A DNA stretch of 64,000 nt from Trichosphaerium sp. ATCC 40318 (lineage: Eukaryota > Discosea > Flabellinia > Trichosidae): NCBI GenBank assembly GCA_038496445.1, contig JALMLS010000253.1, positions 62,001-126,000 on the forward strand, written 5' to 3'. The notes under the pieces were generated by a model. It was not told where the DNA came from, did no database searches, and worked only from the letters and a program-made list of their open reading frames with translations. A program made the position numbers and the translations under genes. Position 1 is the stretch's first letter. Each line of letters starts with the position of its first letter. This document shows positions 1-12,600 of this stretch, piece after piece.

Positions 1-662
1 GCCTGTTCTTGATCCAAGCGATCTCCTTGGTGCATCAAGACGAACCGTAAATCAGTCAGTTGCATTTTACCTTTATGGGTACGTTAGAGATCATTAAACG
101 AAGAAAACGATGAAAAACGCGAAAACTACAAAAAAATAAAATGAAGCATTACCCGATCCGTCCTTGTCGAATACTTTAAATGCCTCTATCGGTGACAGTA
201 TTAGAAATGATTATAATGGTATTTCGAGCTATGAATTTCTTTTTGGTTTGAAATTTTGACAAAATGACGCCAAGTGGTACCTAGTACGTCATCTTTGGTA
301 TTTTCTCTAACCATTGTGGATGCCATTTTGTCCAAAAATTGATTGAAGGAAAGCGAACCACCTATAGCGCGTTAACGAGTTAGTGTTCGTGTTTGAATTG
401 GTATAGTTACCTTGTTGGGTGAGCTGTTGTTGAAGTTCCATTGGGGAGAGGTTTTGGCCAAGTGCTCGCATTAACGCACCGTATTTATTAATGTCATTAA
501 CAAGAACCGCTAGGTACAGGGTGTTAGCGTTTTTTTTACAAATTTTTGTAGTTATAAAATAATTGGGGTCTTTTTTTATAGCGTGGGCATGATAAATAAG
601 CACTAACCTGTATTGCCAACTGATCCAGTCCAAATATCAGTAAAGTCTTGCTTTATGTCAGC
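1..662 (-). CDS. EF-hand (calmodulin/light-chain-like) protein, partial
   Basis: Hand-splicing the minus strand gives a calmodulin-family reading. A first degenerate EF-hand region is followed by YGALMRALGQNLSPMELQQQL, then FNQFLDKMASTMVRENTKDD, then EAFKVFDKDGSG, then DLRFVLMHQGDRLDQEQ at the window edge. The third loop (DKDGSG) keeps good calcium ligands. The first loop has lost its acidic pattern, which is more like a myosin essential light chain or a calmodulin-like regulator than true calmodulin. At least four short introns separate the pieces; their 3' ends read CTAAC...TAG, TCTAATAC...TAG and CTAAC...AAAG. The C-terminus lies beyond base 1. The start codon was not resolved and probably sits in a small exon between 662 and 820, close to the divergent F-box gene. 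The EF-hand assignment is secure; the precise subfamily is not. Confidence 0.82.
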
Positions 663-821
663 CTCCAAATTACCCTAGCACATTAAGAAAGTGTAAAAAA
701 TCAATGGTAAAACTGCTATCGTACAGCCATTGTGATTAAACAGAATTTTGTATTGAATTGTGGAGAAAACGTTCAAGTGTTTTGTAAAAAAAGTCAACAC
801 CACATTTGCACGCGTCAAAGA

Positions 822-2408
822 ATGGAACTACCAACAGAAGTGACTTTACAAGTGTTTTTATCTTTGGACATAGAATCCTTGATTGCGTGCAGTTTTGTAT
901 GTAGGAGTACGCATAAATAACATGTCATGATGCCCTACGGTGCTAACAATAGAAGTTTGGAGTACTATTTCCCGTGATAACCACGTTTGGTACCAACAAT
1001 GTAAAGTAGTCGGCGTGTACGCTTTTAACGCGTAAAAAACAACGTTTAACATACTTCTCTACCAGATTAAGCGATGACGCTGTCAAAATGAATCACAACG
1101 TATCCTACAAGGAAGAGTACAAGGTCAATTACGCTTTAAACTCATTATTGTAAACTAATTATTTAAATAGTTTTATAGTCGCCCAAAGTATGGCATAGTA
1201 GTATTAGATGGTCACCAGTTGCAATGTATAGGGATTACAAGGGATAAAGCGAGAGTAAGTGTTAGTTTAAGAAATAAATTAAATAAAATTCAACAAAACT
1301 TTCAGGTTGTTGCAAGTCTCGTTATCGATCTTCCTTTAATCGATTTTCGGAACCTAACAGGTACCCTCAAGCTTACTACATTGCTTTGAGTATAAATTTG
1401 ATGAATGTTAACGAATATTAGATGCTTCTCTGCTAGTAGAACTGGATGATTACTTCACACAAGCAGTTGCTTTAATAAATAAAGTTTTTAGTAGTTTAAA
1501 GGTACCATTACGTATGACTTGTCCTTTTATAATTTTTATATCATCACGTGATTATATTGACATTGTTCATTTTTATTATAGCGTGTACATGGGATCTCAT
1601 CTGGAGTACATAATGTCCTATCAGTTAAAACATCTGTTGCAATTCTTGAGCGAAATATTACAAATCATAATGTGTGTATAGAAGTTGACAAAGAGGGTTA
1701 TGATGGTCTCCAATTAGTACTGACATTTTCGGTATTCAAGCGTATTAATTACATGTATAGGTTCTTGCTTCATCTAAGGTCCAAGAATTCTTACCTCCAT
1801 GGATAAAAGACGAAGTGATACAATTGAACAACTTTTTTGAATGTTATGAAAAACCTGCTCGATGTTGTTGTTTTGGCATTGAGGTATTGTCGAGGTTTTT
1901 ACAAACACTATGACCTTATTTATGTTATAATAGGATACATTAGATGCTATGAGAGAAGGTAAGCAATATAAAACAAGTGTAGTAGGAGTGTAACGTTTGT
2001 ATTAGGGAAATTAGCAACTATTCTAGTACACTGTAATATTAAGCTTACAACTGTTGTTTTGGACAATCCTGAGGGTACACTTTTTGGAGTTTTTGACAGT
2101 AGTGTTGTTATATTGACGCGCATTTAGATGCTGGAAATGGTGAAAGGAGTGTAGTACATTTGCATACTGCCTATGCTTGGAAACATATAAAAGAAGGGAA
2201 CTATGTAAGAAGAGATGAGATAACACCAATCAAGAGTCAAATGCCTTTTATTGTTTGGTTATCACGTGAAAAACAAGATAATGTTTTAATCCAAATAATC
2301 ACAGATCGTTTTAAGAATAGTAAAAAGTTTGTAACTGCTATGCACGGGATTGGTGGTATATTTAAAAGAAAAGAAGAACATATAAGAAATGAACTAACTA
2401 ATAAATGA
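822..2408 (+). CDS. F-box protein with an unassigned C-terminal region
   Basis: The ATG at 822 opens a clear F-box: MELPTEVTLQVFLSLDIES, then VCR, then across the intron at 907-952 VWSTISRDNHVWYQQCK and SYKEEYK. F-box proteins usually recruit substrates to SCF ubiquitin ligases through Skp1. Downstream exons are linked by short introns and read YGIVVLDGHQLQCIGITRD, VVASLVIDLPLIDF, SVAILERNITNHNVCIEVD, ATILVHCNIKLTTVVLD and the final exon 2160-2408. By eye this strand-rich region faintly recalls sliding-clamp (RAD9/HUS1-type) subunits, but I do not claim it. The region could also be a separate gene lying directly behind the F-box exons. The intron chain between about 1140 and 2100 is approximate. 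The F-box call is solid; the single-gene model is less so. Confidence 0.7.
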
Positions 2409-2720
2409 TTGCTCCAACAAGAAATAAGTAACAACGTGATATGTCTTGTATTGCTAGAGCTGAAACCCTTCCAAGAATTTTGGTGAGCATTCTTTTTAAC
2501 TGTTTTGCTTCTACATAAACAGTTTTGCAAGTAGGGATCAGGCGAATAAAGTGACCAAATAAGATCCTCAATGTGAAGATCTAAGCGATGCTCAGAACAC
2601 CAGACATACGACAATGTAATTGGTGCAGCAGATGAAAAAGCACGTGATTGATTGAACACGGACATAAGTTCAGAGAATAAAAGCTTCCTTTTACGTCATA
2701 TCCAGCAACGGCATACAGGT

Positions 2721-3200
2721 ATGAGCGCACTTCCTAAACCGCAACCAGGACAACGTAGGATAGTTGTATCTACAATAATAGATCTACCACCAAAACAAGT
2801 GTGGGCACATGCGAAAAACATGGCAGCTATAATGAAAATATGTGTTCCGCGTAATAGAGTGTGGTGGGAAAAGAAAGAAAGCGAAAAAACTCTTCACGGT
2901 AATTTAAGGTTCATAATGAAACGTAAGGAAGGTTCTCTGGACGTAACACATATTGATGAAGATGATATGACAGTATACTATAAAATCAATCCACCAGTAC
3001 TTTTCTTTGCTTATTACTTGGGTGCTCTTTCTGTTGTGCCTATAACGTCCCAAAAGAACAAATGTCTTTTATTCCTTGTTCGCAATATCTCGTACGTTGA
3101 AGGGATGGGACTTGATGTACACGAAACGTTTATAAAGGCTACAAACATGGAGTTTGCCATGATAAAAAAGGCTATCGAAGCTATGCACTCTAAATTATAG
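2721..3200 (+). CDS. SRPBCC/START-like lipid- or ligand-binding domain protein
   Basis: A single open frame of 159 codons starts at ATG 2721 (MSALPKPQPGQRR); the upstream part of the frame has no ATG. The pattern VSTIIDLPPKQVWAHAKNM, then CVPRNRVWW, central strands, and a long C-terminal helix ending IKKAIEAMHSKL fits the SRPBCC helix-grip fold (polyketide cyclase/Bet v1/START-like), which binds hydrophobic ligands in a cavity. There is no signal peptide or membrane segment, so it is probably cytosolic. It has no introns although its neighbours are split. A CACGTG hexamer lies at 2641, 80 bp upstream. The ligand cannot be inferred. Confidence 0.6.
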   Translation: MSALPKPQPGQRRIVVSTIIDLPPKQVWAHAKNMAAIMKICVPRNRVWWEKKESEKTLHGNLRFIMKRKEGSLDVTHIDEDDMTVYYKINPPVLFFAYYLGALSVVPITSQKNKCLLFLVRNISYVEGMGLDVHETFIKATNMEFAMIKKAIEAMHSKL

Positions 3201-3696
3201 TCAGTCAATTGTAATTTGAGCTATTGTCCTACATCAGTACAACCGATAATAGAAGAGCAAAATTGCTTACTCAAATGACCACATAATAAAGTTCGTTAGT
3301 TGGAATGGATCTGAGATTTTCTTCATTATTTTTTGTGCCAAGATACGCACGTGATACTGTCACGTTCTTGCGCGTCTATGGTATGTTGCTTAGGGTACAA
3401 GGGTGTGCTTGCGGATTAAGAAAAAAAAAGGCAGATGTGTCAGGAAAAAAGTTGTAGTCGCATATTACGCTAGTTTTGGCGCCAGACAATATTCAAGAAG
3501 ACCTCCAGACCAAAAGTGGTTCTGTCTGTTTTAAGTAGTTATTCTTGTTTGTACATTTATGTAGCGATAGTGGTAATGGGTAGTTTACACATCTACTGGT
3601 TGTTTTACAAACCTGGTAGCCATAATAGGCTGATTTGTTGAATACTAAAGAAATTTCGATAGAAAAAGACCTTAAACTTCTTATTCTTTACTAACG
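3201..3696. other. Intergenic region upstream of the amylase
   Basis: There is no convincing coding exon here. The stretch holds poly-A and poly-T runs and a CACGTG hexamer near 3350. It lies between the SRPBCC stop and the amylase start and should contain the 3' UTR of the first and the promoter of the second. Confidence 0.6.
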
Positions 3697-6102
3697 ATGC
3701 GCGTCTTTATCGTACTATGTATAATACTTCAAGTTGTTATAGCAGGGACACCTTCTGAGTGGAAACAACGCACAATTTTTCAAGTACGTTTAAAATAGGC
3801 CTACAACCCTTATAAAGCGTTTAGGTTCTTACAGATAGGTTTTCACGCTCAAATGGAGACAACAGTCCATGTGATAACCTCTCTGATTACTGTGGTGGAA
3901 CTTTTCAAGGTTTTTTTTCATAAAACTGTCTGTTAATGTGTTAATACGCTTAAGGTATCATCAACCATCTTGATTACATCACTGGTATGGGATTTGATGC
4001 GATTTGGATATCTCCAGTCGTAACAAACACTCCAAAGGGATATCATGGCTACTGGGCAAAGGTAAATAAACGTTACATCTGTGTACATTACTTTCTTGAG
4101 AAGATTATCCGCTAGTTGTGGAAGTCATGAAAACTTTTACCTCATTTCCTTTTTTTATCAAAAAAGGTTAAAACATGTTATTTAGGACTTGTACGGCATA
4201 AATCCAAACTTTGGAACACCTGATGATCTTAAAAAACTTGTACAAGCTTGCCATGCTAAGGGTGTATGGGTCATGGTTGATGTAGTAGGCAACCACGTCG
4301 GTACGAAATCAGACACTACTTTTCTTTTTTTTCTTTTTTCTCTTCCTCCTTGGTTTGAAGCACGTGGTTTTAATTTACATTAATGTAGGCGAGGTTGGAT
4401 ACAACTATGGCGGTATAAATCCGTTTAACAAATCAGAACACTATCACAGTTGTTCACCTTGTCCGTCGTCTTGCAATATTGAAAACTTTAATGATCAAAA
4501 TCAGGTACATTTACCTTCGTTGTTGGCTATGAGAACTGTTCCCATATTGGCCAAAATAAGTCATGTTATGACCTACAAGTCACGTGAGCGAATATAGCTT
4601 CGAGCCAAATATTGGTCGATACCAGTTCTCATACGATATTAATTGAACTAGAGTTTTCTTACTTGCTCACCTTCCTTTTTTTATTCAGGTGGAACTGTGT
4701 CGGTTGGCAGGTCTTCCAGATTTGAACCAAACTGTTCCTTTTGTACACGATGGTCTTGTTAACTGGATTGAATATCTAATCAAAACGTATGACCTTGATG
4801 GGCTTCGTATTGATACTATTCCTGAAGTTGCCAAAAGCTTCTGGGTTGATTTCCAAGTAAGTACTTTTCTACATTTTTTTGTTGGTTCTCCTCTCTTCGT
4901 AGCTAATGATACAAAAAAAGAAAGCTGCTGGTGTGTACGCTGTTGGTGAAGTGTTTAACGGGGATATTGAGTATGTAGCACCATACCAAGGTGAGTACCC
5001 GAGAATTTTGATTCGGAGTTTTGTTGACTTGTTCTAGATGCTATTGATGCTACATTAAGTTATCCTTTGTTTTTCACTCTACGTAACGTATTTGTCTCTA
5101 AACAATCTATGAACCAATTACAGACATCAGTGAAACAATACTCACAGAACTTTAAAGATCCAACAATTCTTGGTAAGCGAGAGAATGCCCTGAACTTAAA
5201 GTCTACTCAAGCCAGAATTTAGGCTAACTTTTCTCAAAGGTACCTTCTCTGACAACCACGACAATACCCGATTTTTACATGAGCAATCAGATGTTCAACT
5301 ATATAAAAACGCATTGACATACGTTATAATGTCCGAAGGTAAGCTTCATTTGTGTTTGAAGAACAAACATTTTTTGTTTAAAAAAGATAGCTCAATACTA
5401 AGAAAAAATCCTTGTACCTTATTTTCGTTTTGCAGGTATTCCAATCGTATACTATGGATCAGAACAAAGCTTTAACGGTGGTAATGATCCCGCTAATCGT
5501 GAGGCATTATGGACTACAAACTTTAACACAAACTCTGAGTTATACAAATTCATATCAACAGTTGTTCACACAAGGTAATAGACAAGCGCTAACGCAAGTA
5601 CCAGCGTATATTCTTACAGTATTTTTTAACAATCACATGATAACCACAAACTTGCTTTTAGCCTCTTGGCCTTTTTCAAAAAACCTTCCTACGTAGTTGT
5701 AGATACAGTCAATTTACTCTTTTTACAGGAAGGAACAAAAGATTCAAGATCAACCTCAAATACAACGTTATTCAGATGATAACTTCTACGCTTTTACACG
5801 TGGTCAAATATTTGTAGCTATGACAAACGGCGGAAGTGGTGCTTCTAAACTAGAAGTAAATATCACATACCACCCATACGCCAATGGTGTCACTTTATGC
5901 AATGTGTACGTATAGGAAAAAAACAAATCTTCTTCGTTCGGCACAAAACTATTTCAGCGAGTGCTTCCATGGACTTTTGGCATTCTGACTCCTTTTTGTT
6001 TCTTTTAGGTTCTATCCAACTGCTGATTGTGTTAAAGTACAAAACGGAGCATTCCCTGTTTACCTTGATAACGGTGAATCTAAGATATATATACCACAGT
6101 AA
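3697..6102 (+). CDS. Secreted GH13 alpha-amylase (fungal Taka-amylase type)
   Basis: ATG 3697 begins a signal peptide ([17 protein letters not shown]). The spliced protein then follows GH13 alpha-amylases of the fungal type: [39 protein letters not shown], and VDVVGNHVG (conserved region I). [10 protein letters not shown] carries the nucleophile Asp, VGEVFNG the acid/base Glu, and FSDNHDN the transition-state Asp, so all three catalytic residues are present. The first intron (3784 to about 3827) has donor GTACGT and ends TTTAG. The C-terminal strands run to IYIPQ and TAA at 6100-6102, where the usual C-terminal beta domain ends. There is no starch-binding module. It would hydrolyse internal alpha-1,4 bonds of starch or glycogen outside the cell. 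At least eight exons; some boundaries are approximate. Confidence 0.93.
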
Positions 6103-6199
6103 AAAAAATAAATAGCACATTGCTTATAAAATAAAAGTCATTGGATTCATCAACAAACTAATAATGGCAGGTTAAATGAAACTTGTTTATTACAATTAA

Positions 6200-8590
6200 T
6201 TAACTTTCAACAGATGTAACTTTTGCTCTGTTTGTTTTACGTAATGAGTATGGTACAATTGCATGTCTCAACTTTGGAACAAAGAAAATGGTAAGAAGAC
6301 TAATGATCACCTATCACGAAGTCAGAGTTGTATCTGTGCTTTAAACTAAATAACATACCAATACAAGACCACCAAAAGTAATCCCTAGCACCACGCCAAC
6401 ATTCACTGTCTCTGTTCTGTTTCCGCATCTGTCAGGTCTTGATGCAATTACAAATATGCTATCGTAAAAAACTTGTTATTCAGATTACTCAAAAAGTAGG
6501 CATAGTCATACGATGAAGGAGTCCTGTCAAGTGTTGCGCTTAAACACACCTTCTCTGGGGGTGGAACAAGTGTAACACTACCACTTATTGTGCCAATATT
6601 ACTTCTCATTACTTCTATTCTCTTGTAATCAATTACTGTATCATTAAAAAAAGTGAAATCAATAATAAATGTAGTGTTTGGTGGTATCACAATAGATCCT
6701 ACACTTGATAAGACATCAAATTTGGAAAACTGAATCACGTGTTGTTAATACCTTCAACTTCAAGAAAGCCTCCTGGAGTAATTGTAGCAGTCCCCGAGTG
6801 GATGAAGTCTCCATCTATTACCAAAAGACTAGTTAATACAATTTTGTTTGGCAGAGTTCCTGTTGTAGGTGTGGTTGTTGGAGATACTGTCGGATCAAGT
6901 GTTGGCGATACTGTTGGGTTAACTCTTGTAGTAACTAGACAGTATCAATGTAAGAAGAAAAATAAAGGGCTTTTTTTAATCTTACCATCACAGTACTCTC
7001 CGTTGTCGCATGTAACTATTAAACTGTCAAAAACTATAAGCATGAACGCCGTTCTTACCATTGGTGTTGCACTCTCCAAAGAATGTACTACTGTAGCACT
7101 TGTGTCCACAAGTGAAATTGCTCGGTGTCAAGTCACAAGAAAATACAGTGGTGCTTTCTATACAGGATTAAAACAAGTAATTGGTCATGCTTACCGTTAC
7201 GATCATTAGCAAATCTTGTATTGCTACACAAAGGTAAGCACCAGTAATTTATATGTATAGTGTTCACCTTATTATAATGTTGGAATCAGAACCAACAAAT
7301 GAAGGAGCACTTAGAATTGCTGAAGTATTCATTCTAAACAAGTATTATAAAAGGCAAGAAAAACCAGATGTGTACATGCAAGTATTATTCTCAAACACAC
7401 TGGAATCTATAACCAACCTAGCGGAGTACACATTCACGGACTCTATTCCAAAGAATGGTTATTGCTCATAATTGCAAGTACGATAGTACGTACCCCTACA
7501 GCCGATTGCAGATGGTATGCTCACTTTGTTTCTCACAAAACTAGAGTTTGAGATTTCTGCTTCATATGAATCTAAGTATAAAATTGTAGTATCAATCAAG
7601 TTATTGTCCTCAACCAAACAAGACTCGATTACAACCTAATCGTCTTGTAAGATTGGAAAAAATAAATGTTTGATTTTGTACTCTTGTAACATTTAAATCA
7701 ATCAAATCTATGGTAGTGTTAATAGAAAAGTAACAACATAATTGGTCTTTTTGAGTACATGGCTGGAATCTAGTGTTGCTAATCTGTGAAAAAACACAGT
7801 CTTGCAAATAAGTTGTTCCAAGATCAATACGTAGCACTTCACTTACAAATGTGATAATATCTCTAAATATCACGTTTTGAAGTGTCGCTTCACTATTGTA
7901 AGGTTGTAAGAAAGTATATGCGAAGACATGAAACAGCTACTGGAACTCTTGGATTAAAATTGTTGATTGATTGGCAGTATATTTCAACTGCTCTTCTGTG
8001 TTAAATGCAAAACAACTCGATAATGTTGTACCTGCGAGCAACAATCGATAAGCGTGTATCACGTCCGGTAAATGTCATATTTCTACGTGAGTATTAACAT
8101 TACTTTAGACTTTGTTTACTCCATGTACGTAAGTGTAACATTCACATAAAAATTAACAAGATCGTGAAGACTGAAACGGCAATCTCTTATTGTAAATCCT
8201 GATAATGAGATACTGATATTATGTTTAGGACGTGGATACAACAACATCGATATGTTACAAGTGACATTTACATTATACAAACCTAAAAGCACTTAACACG
8301 TGGACAGTAGAACCAACAACTTACTATAAATATCAACGCTTTTTGTAATGAAAAAACCAGCGTAGTTACCAAAATCCAAGTTTGTTGAATTAAGAATGAG
8401 CTCTGTAGGTCCTTGCGCAAGATAGCAGCGAAGATCATTGCCACAAAAGTGTTCACTTGAAGTTATGACTAAAACATAAAATTACTATAAATCACAACGC
8501 ACTAGTAGTACTATACATACTTGTTTGGACATGAGTCATAGCGACAAATGCGACGCTCAATAACACAGCGTAGAAATAGAGCAAATCCAT
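6200..8590 (-). CDS. Type I membrane protein with beta-helix-like ectodomain and Pro/Thr linker
   Basis: The minus-strand ATG at 8590 starts a signal peptide (MDLLYFYAVLLSVAFVAM). The ectodomain begins SSEHFCGNDLRCYLAQG with repeated Asn/Ile/Val/Phe-rich strands, which suggests a right-handed beta-helix. A Cys-rich, EGF-like stretch follows (CDLTPSNFTCGHKCYSS, then CDNGEYC). Next come a linker TRVNPTVSPTLDPTVSPTTT at about 6880-6940, a second strand-rich domain (about 6450-6830), a transmembrane helix VGVVLGITFGGLVL, and a short basic tail ending KVTSVES. The stop is at 6200-6202. N-glycosylation sequons are frequent. The function is unknown; the layout matches the LamG-type gene at 35767. 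It converges on the amylase stop with about 100 bp between them. Middle exons (7200-8300) are only partly resolved. Confidence 0.72.
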
Positions 8591-9698
8591 AAGAATGATA
8601 ACGATATAGTGCGCACGTGATGGTATGAAGAAAACAGTTTTAAAAAATGTATAACGCAAGTAGGTGTGATCTGTTCTCATTGTTGTTCAACTGTAATGAC
8701 GACGACAACACCAATGCATGCTTCTTGATGATCATAACTTTGTGCATATTGTTTTGTTTTCGATATTGTCAAAATCAAACAATATTCTGACGCGGGTATA
8801 CAAGCACAGTGGCGTGGTACATAGTATTTATCAATATTAGATCCAAAGTACTCATAAATCCTTTTAACAGCGAAATGAAGTTATGCAGTAGTTACAATAA
8901 AAAGTGCAACATCAATAGCTAGTACCTTCTAGTAAGCACCTACTCGGTATATGAGTGCCGTAAGCAAACATTTTATGGCAGATATTTTAATATAATTGCA
9001 CGTGATTACGCAGATTCTGTGCTTGGCAAGTCAGTCTGTGTGGGCTTATCGGCAAATAACCTCATCAACTATTTTAAATTTTTATCGGTGCTAATAACAA
9101 CAAAAAAAAAACTGTACAGATAACTAGGCGTTATTGTTTTCTTGTTAAGTACAAAATAATTTCTGATTAACACCACGATATACTTGGATTCTGGAGGTAA
9201 TCGAGTACGTTTTTTTGGTTTGCACATTACGTTGGGGGTGTAGTTTTTCTGTAAGTCTTTTTTTTATTTTTTTTGTTACATGCTTTTTTATTGTTATTTT
9301 TAGCTACAGTTCAGTGTCATATATACAAAGGAAAGGGAAACTACGTCCCTGTAGGCTACTATTTTTCTACCACACTTTCTTTTTTGTTATAACTTATTCA
9401 CGTTCTAACAAATGAAAGTGGGTGAGCGATAAAAACAGCAAACCAATCTTCTAATAATACTCCAACAACTTGACTGCTTTTGGCTTTGTTTTCTTTCTAA
9501 TATTCACAACTATGGCGAACATATCACTACACGACTTTGAAACAGCGTGAGTAACATATTGACACCTACGACACCTCATTACAGTCCAGTCCTTCTCATA
9601 CACTACAACAAAATCAGGAACAACTCAAAATCTAAAGAGTCGAAGACCAAAAGAAGAAAAAAACCACAAACCTCACAAATACTTTTGTTTCAAAACAT
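8591..9698. other. Intergenic region, no gene recognised
   Basis: I see no supported gene here. The region has long T runs (9215-9300) and CACGTG at 8616 and 9000. A plus-strand ATG at about 9512 opens only an eleven-codon exon-like piece before a possible donor, and no continuation could be recognised. Confidence 0.5.
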
Positions 9699-12600
9699 CT
9701 ATGTTATAGAGGTACCCATAAAATGGTATTTTAAGCTATCGAAGGGAAAAAAATTGGGGGTGGTGTAAAATAAATAGACCGTGATTTTGAAAAAAACCTG
9801 ACGTATGGACTTTTAACGTACTTGGTTTAACATTTTGTACAATGTACTCTTCAGTCTCCTCAGCGTTTATATTCACACATTCCTTTGTAGTGAATCCCCA
9901 TTTAACATGAGGTTGAGACCAGCCTTGATTAACAGCCATCTCTTCCATATAGCCACTGCACGAGACACAAGGGCAGTCAGACTCTCCGTTCTTTAAGATA
10001 AAAAAAATGAGCAATAAATCCAACAGACAACAATCAATTACCTGACAAGCACACCACATAGGATTTTGGAACTCAGTCTTATCAAAAGGCTGAAGCAATG
10101 TCCATTGAACTCCACCACGTTGACACAGACACTGGTATCTATTTTATGATTTAAGCTTAAATGAAGTTGGATGATTTTCAAAGGCGTACTGTGGTTTAGC
10201 GTCACCAGGAAGCATAGCCTTCTCAAGTACTTGACCCAATAGAATAACTTGAGGTAACAAATGAGGCGCTATAGACGCCGTGTATCGGCGTTCTTGTAAC
10301 CACACAAAGGCTTGAACGAACGAAATTTGTCTAATTGAGGAAATAAATTATTGACGATATTGAAGATACCAAAAACTCATGTGCATGCACGTGAGTTAAA
10401 ATTAATATAAACGTACTTATTTTCCATGAGAAAACTGACAACCAAAGCACTAGAGAATGACATACCATCAGAGCACACAACAAGTACCTACACGGAAGGA
10501 AAAAAAGAAGTTAATATTCAACCCAGTGGTGAAGTAGTTTCGTTCAAACGTACCTTTCCTTTCTCTTTAGCAACTGACCTTATAAATGTGAACAAGTTAT
10601 TTTCTTCTCTTGTGAAGTATCTCACAATATCAGCATCCTTATTCTCACAAGGACAATCAAGATAAACAAAATGATCTTCATAAAGATTTGGCAAGTCAGA
10701 AGCATTAACAATATGTGTAATACCTAAAGATAGAACAAAAAAGATAAGTAACACAAACTAATGATTTTTTTTGTAAAATTCCTTGAGTGTAGTACGCACC
10801 AACAGAATGCTTTAATCTCTCTTTCTCTTTTATACAAGCATGTGAACCAATATAAAGATAAGTTTCAATCTCAGATGGATGTCTTGTGAAATGATCAAGC
10901 TCCTCTTTGGCGTATTGAATGACAGGGAGAGGGGCAAGCATTTTTTTCTGTTGAAAAATTTAGTTATGATGTTCAAGCCATGCATTATATAAATATTAAC
11001 GTACAGCCTCTTGAGCTCTTCCTTTGCCTAAACTGCTATGACTAACATCAGAACCACGAAGACGTCCCATAAGAGAAGCAGTAGATGTTGCTGAAGAGTC
11101 CTCAGGATCAGAGTAGTCATACGATTCACTACCGCTATCACCCTTACGACGTAATTCCTCTTCAGATGAAGCAACTGTAGACCGCCTATTATTAAGCGCA
11201 GCCATCTAAAACAAGAATAATAAGCAAAACGAAACAAGAAACAAACATCACTCAAAAAACAAACAAGATCACAGAGCTCTCTCTGAGACAACAAAAAAAA
11301 ACAAATCAAAAAGTTTTTTGTACCCATTTGCTTCTGCCCGATAGAGAATCAGAATCTTGTGCTGATTCTTCTGAGCTACGTCTTTGACGTTGTCTAAAGG
11401 TTATGATTAATCATAAGAATGAGGGTAATAGGTACATACATCTCAGTAATGATAGTACGCTTAACATCTTTAAACTGACGTTCAACATCAAAGATAGAAG
11501 GCCTGTAGTATTGATCACGAACAAGTACAAACTCTAAGAATGGAATAATATCCTTATCATTATCAATAAGGTTCATTTTCTCCTTTGGAAGCAATTGCTA
11601 ATAGAGGAAAAAAACAATAAGAACAAAGTCCGACAACAAAAAAAAGAGAAAAAACTCTCAAATCAATTCGTACTTGGTCCTTGTCTGTGACACAAATATA
11701 GAACCGAACCCAATCCTCATCATAGAACAATAGTTCACCTGTGAGTAACTCATAAAATAGGCATCCTATAGACCACACATCACTCCGTATACCAGCACCT
11801 ACCGGTTTACGTCTATCATAATCTTCTCCTTCGATTTTACTTGCATAAGCAAGTTTTAACATCTCAGGACTCTTTATATATTCTGTGCCCTTGTTAACAA
11901 GGGTAAATCCCTCTCTAACTTCTGTGTATACAAGGGACTCTCCAAAATCTATAAAGCAAGTAAGATAAATGCAAACAAATGAAGAAAGAAACTAAAAGAA
12001 TTTCACTAAACCAAAAACGCCACGAATTCGCTTCAATGGTCCTGTGTACATACCAGCCAAACAAGGCGTAAAATTCGGAATTTCTGACTTCTGGTTGATA
12101 AGCTGTTCTCTTGTAGTATCTTTATCAATTGGCTGAATCAAAAAATTGTCAAGCTTAATGTCATAATGGTTGACCTCTAATAAAGAAGAAAAAAATTAGT
12201 CAATAAAGCAAAAAAAAAAATAAAACTACAAAAAGAGCACGTACGATTCTCAGCAAGGAAACGGCACGTTGATAAGATATTCATAAAAATATTAAGGTAT
12301 AGTATCAAGTTCTCTTTAAAAGGTTTTGTCTGCTTAAGCCTCCAATCACGAAGTGATATTGGGTATCTTTTCATTACAAGCCAATAATGATCATTATCAA
12401 CACCATAATCAATTAGACTACAAATACGCTCATCCGCATTCCATTTATCCAGAATTAAAAATTCAGTAAAAATATCATGTAGTACACAACGATCATGAAT
12501 TTTTTTAGGAACCTGGAGTAACATCAAAAAAGAGAAGAAGAACAGTTTGTTGTTTGTTACAAATAAGAAAAAAACAAGAAAAAAAACCACCACGTACTTC

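Noticed and set aside
9512-9550. Short plus-strand ATG exon (MANISLHDFETA)
   Set aside because: A plausible donor follows, but no downstream exon could be found before the minus-strand gene.
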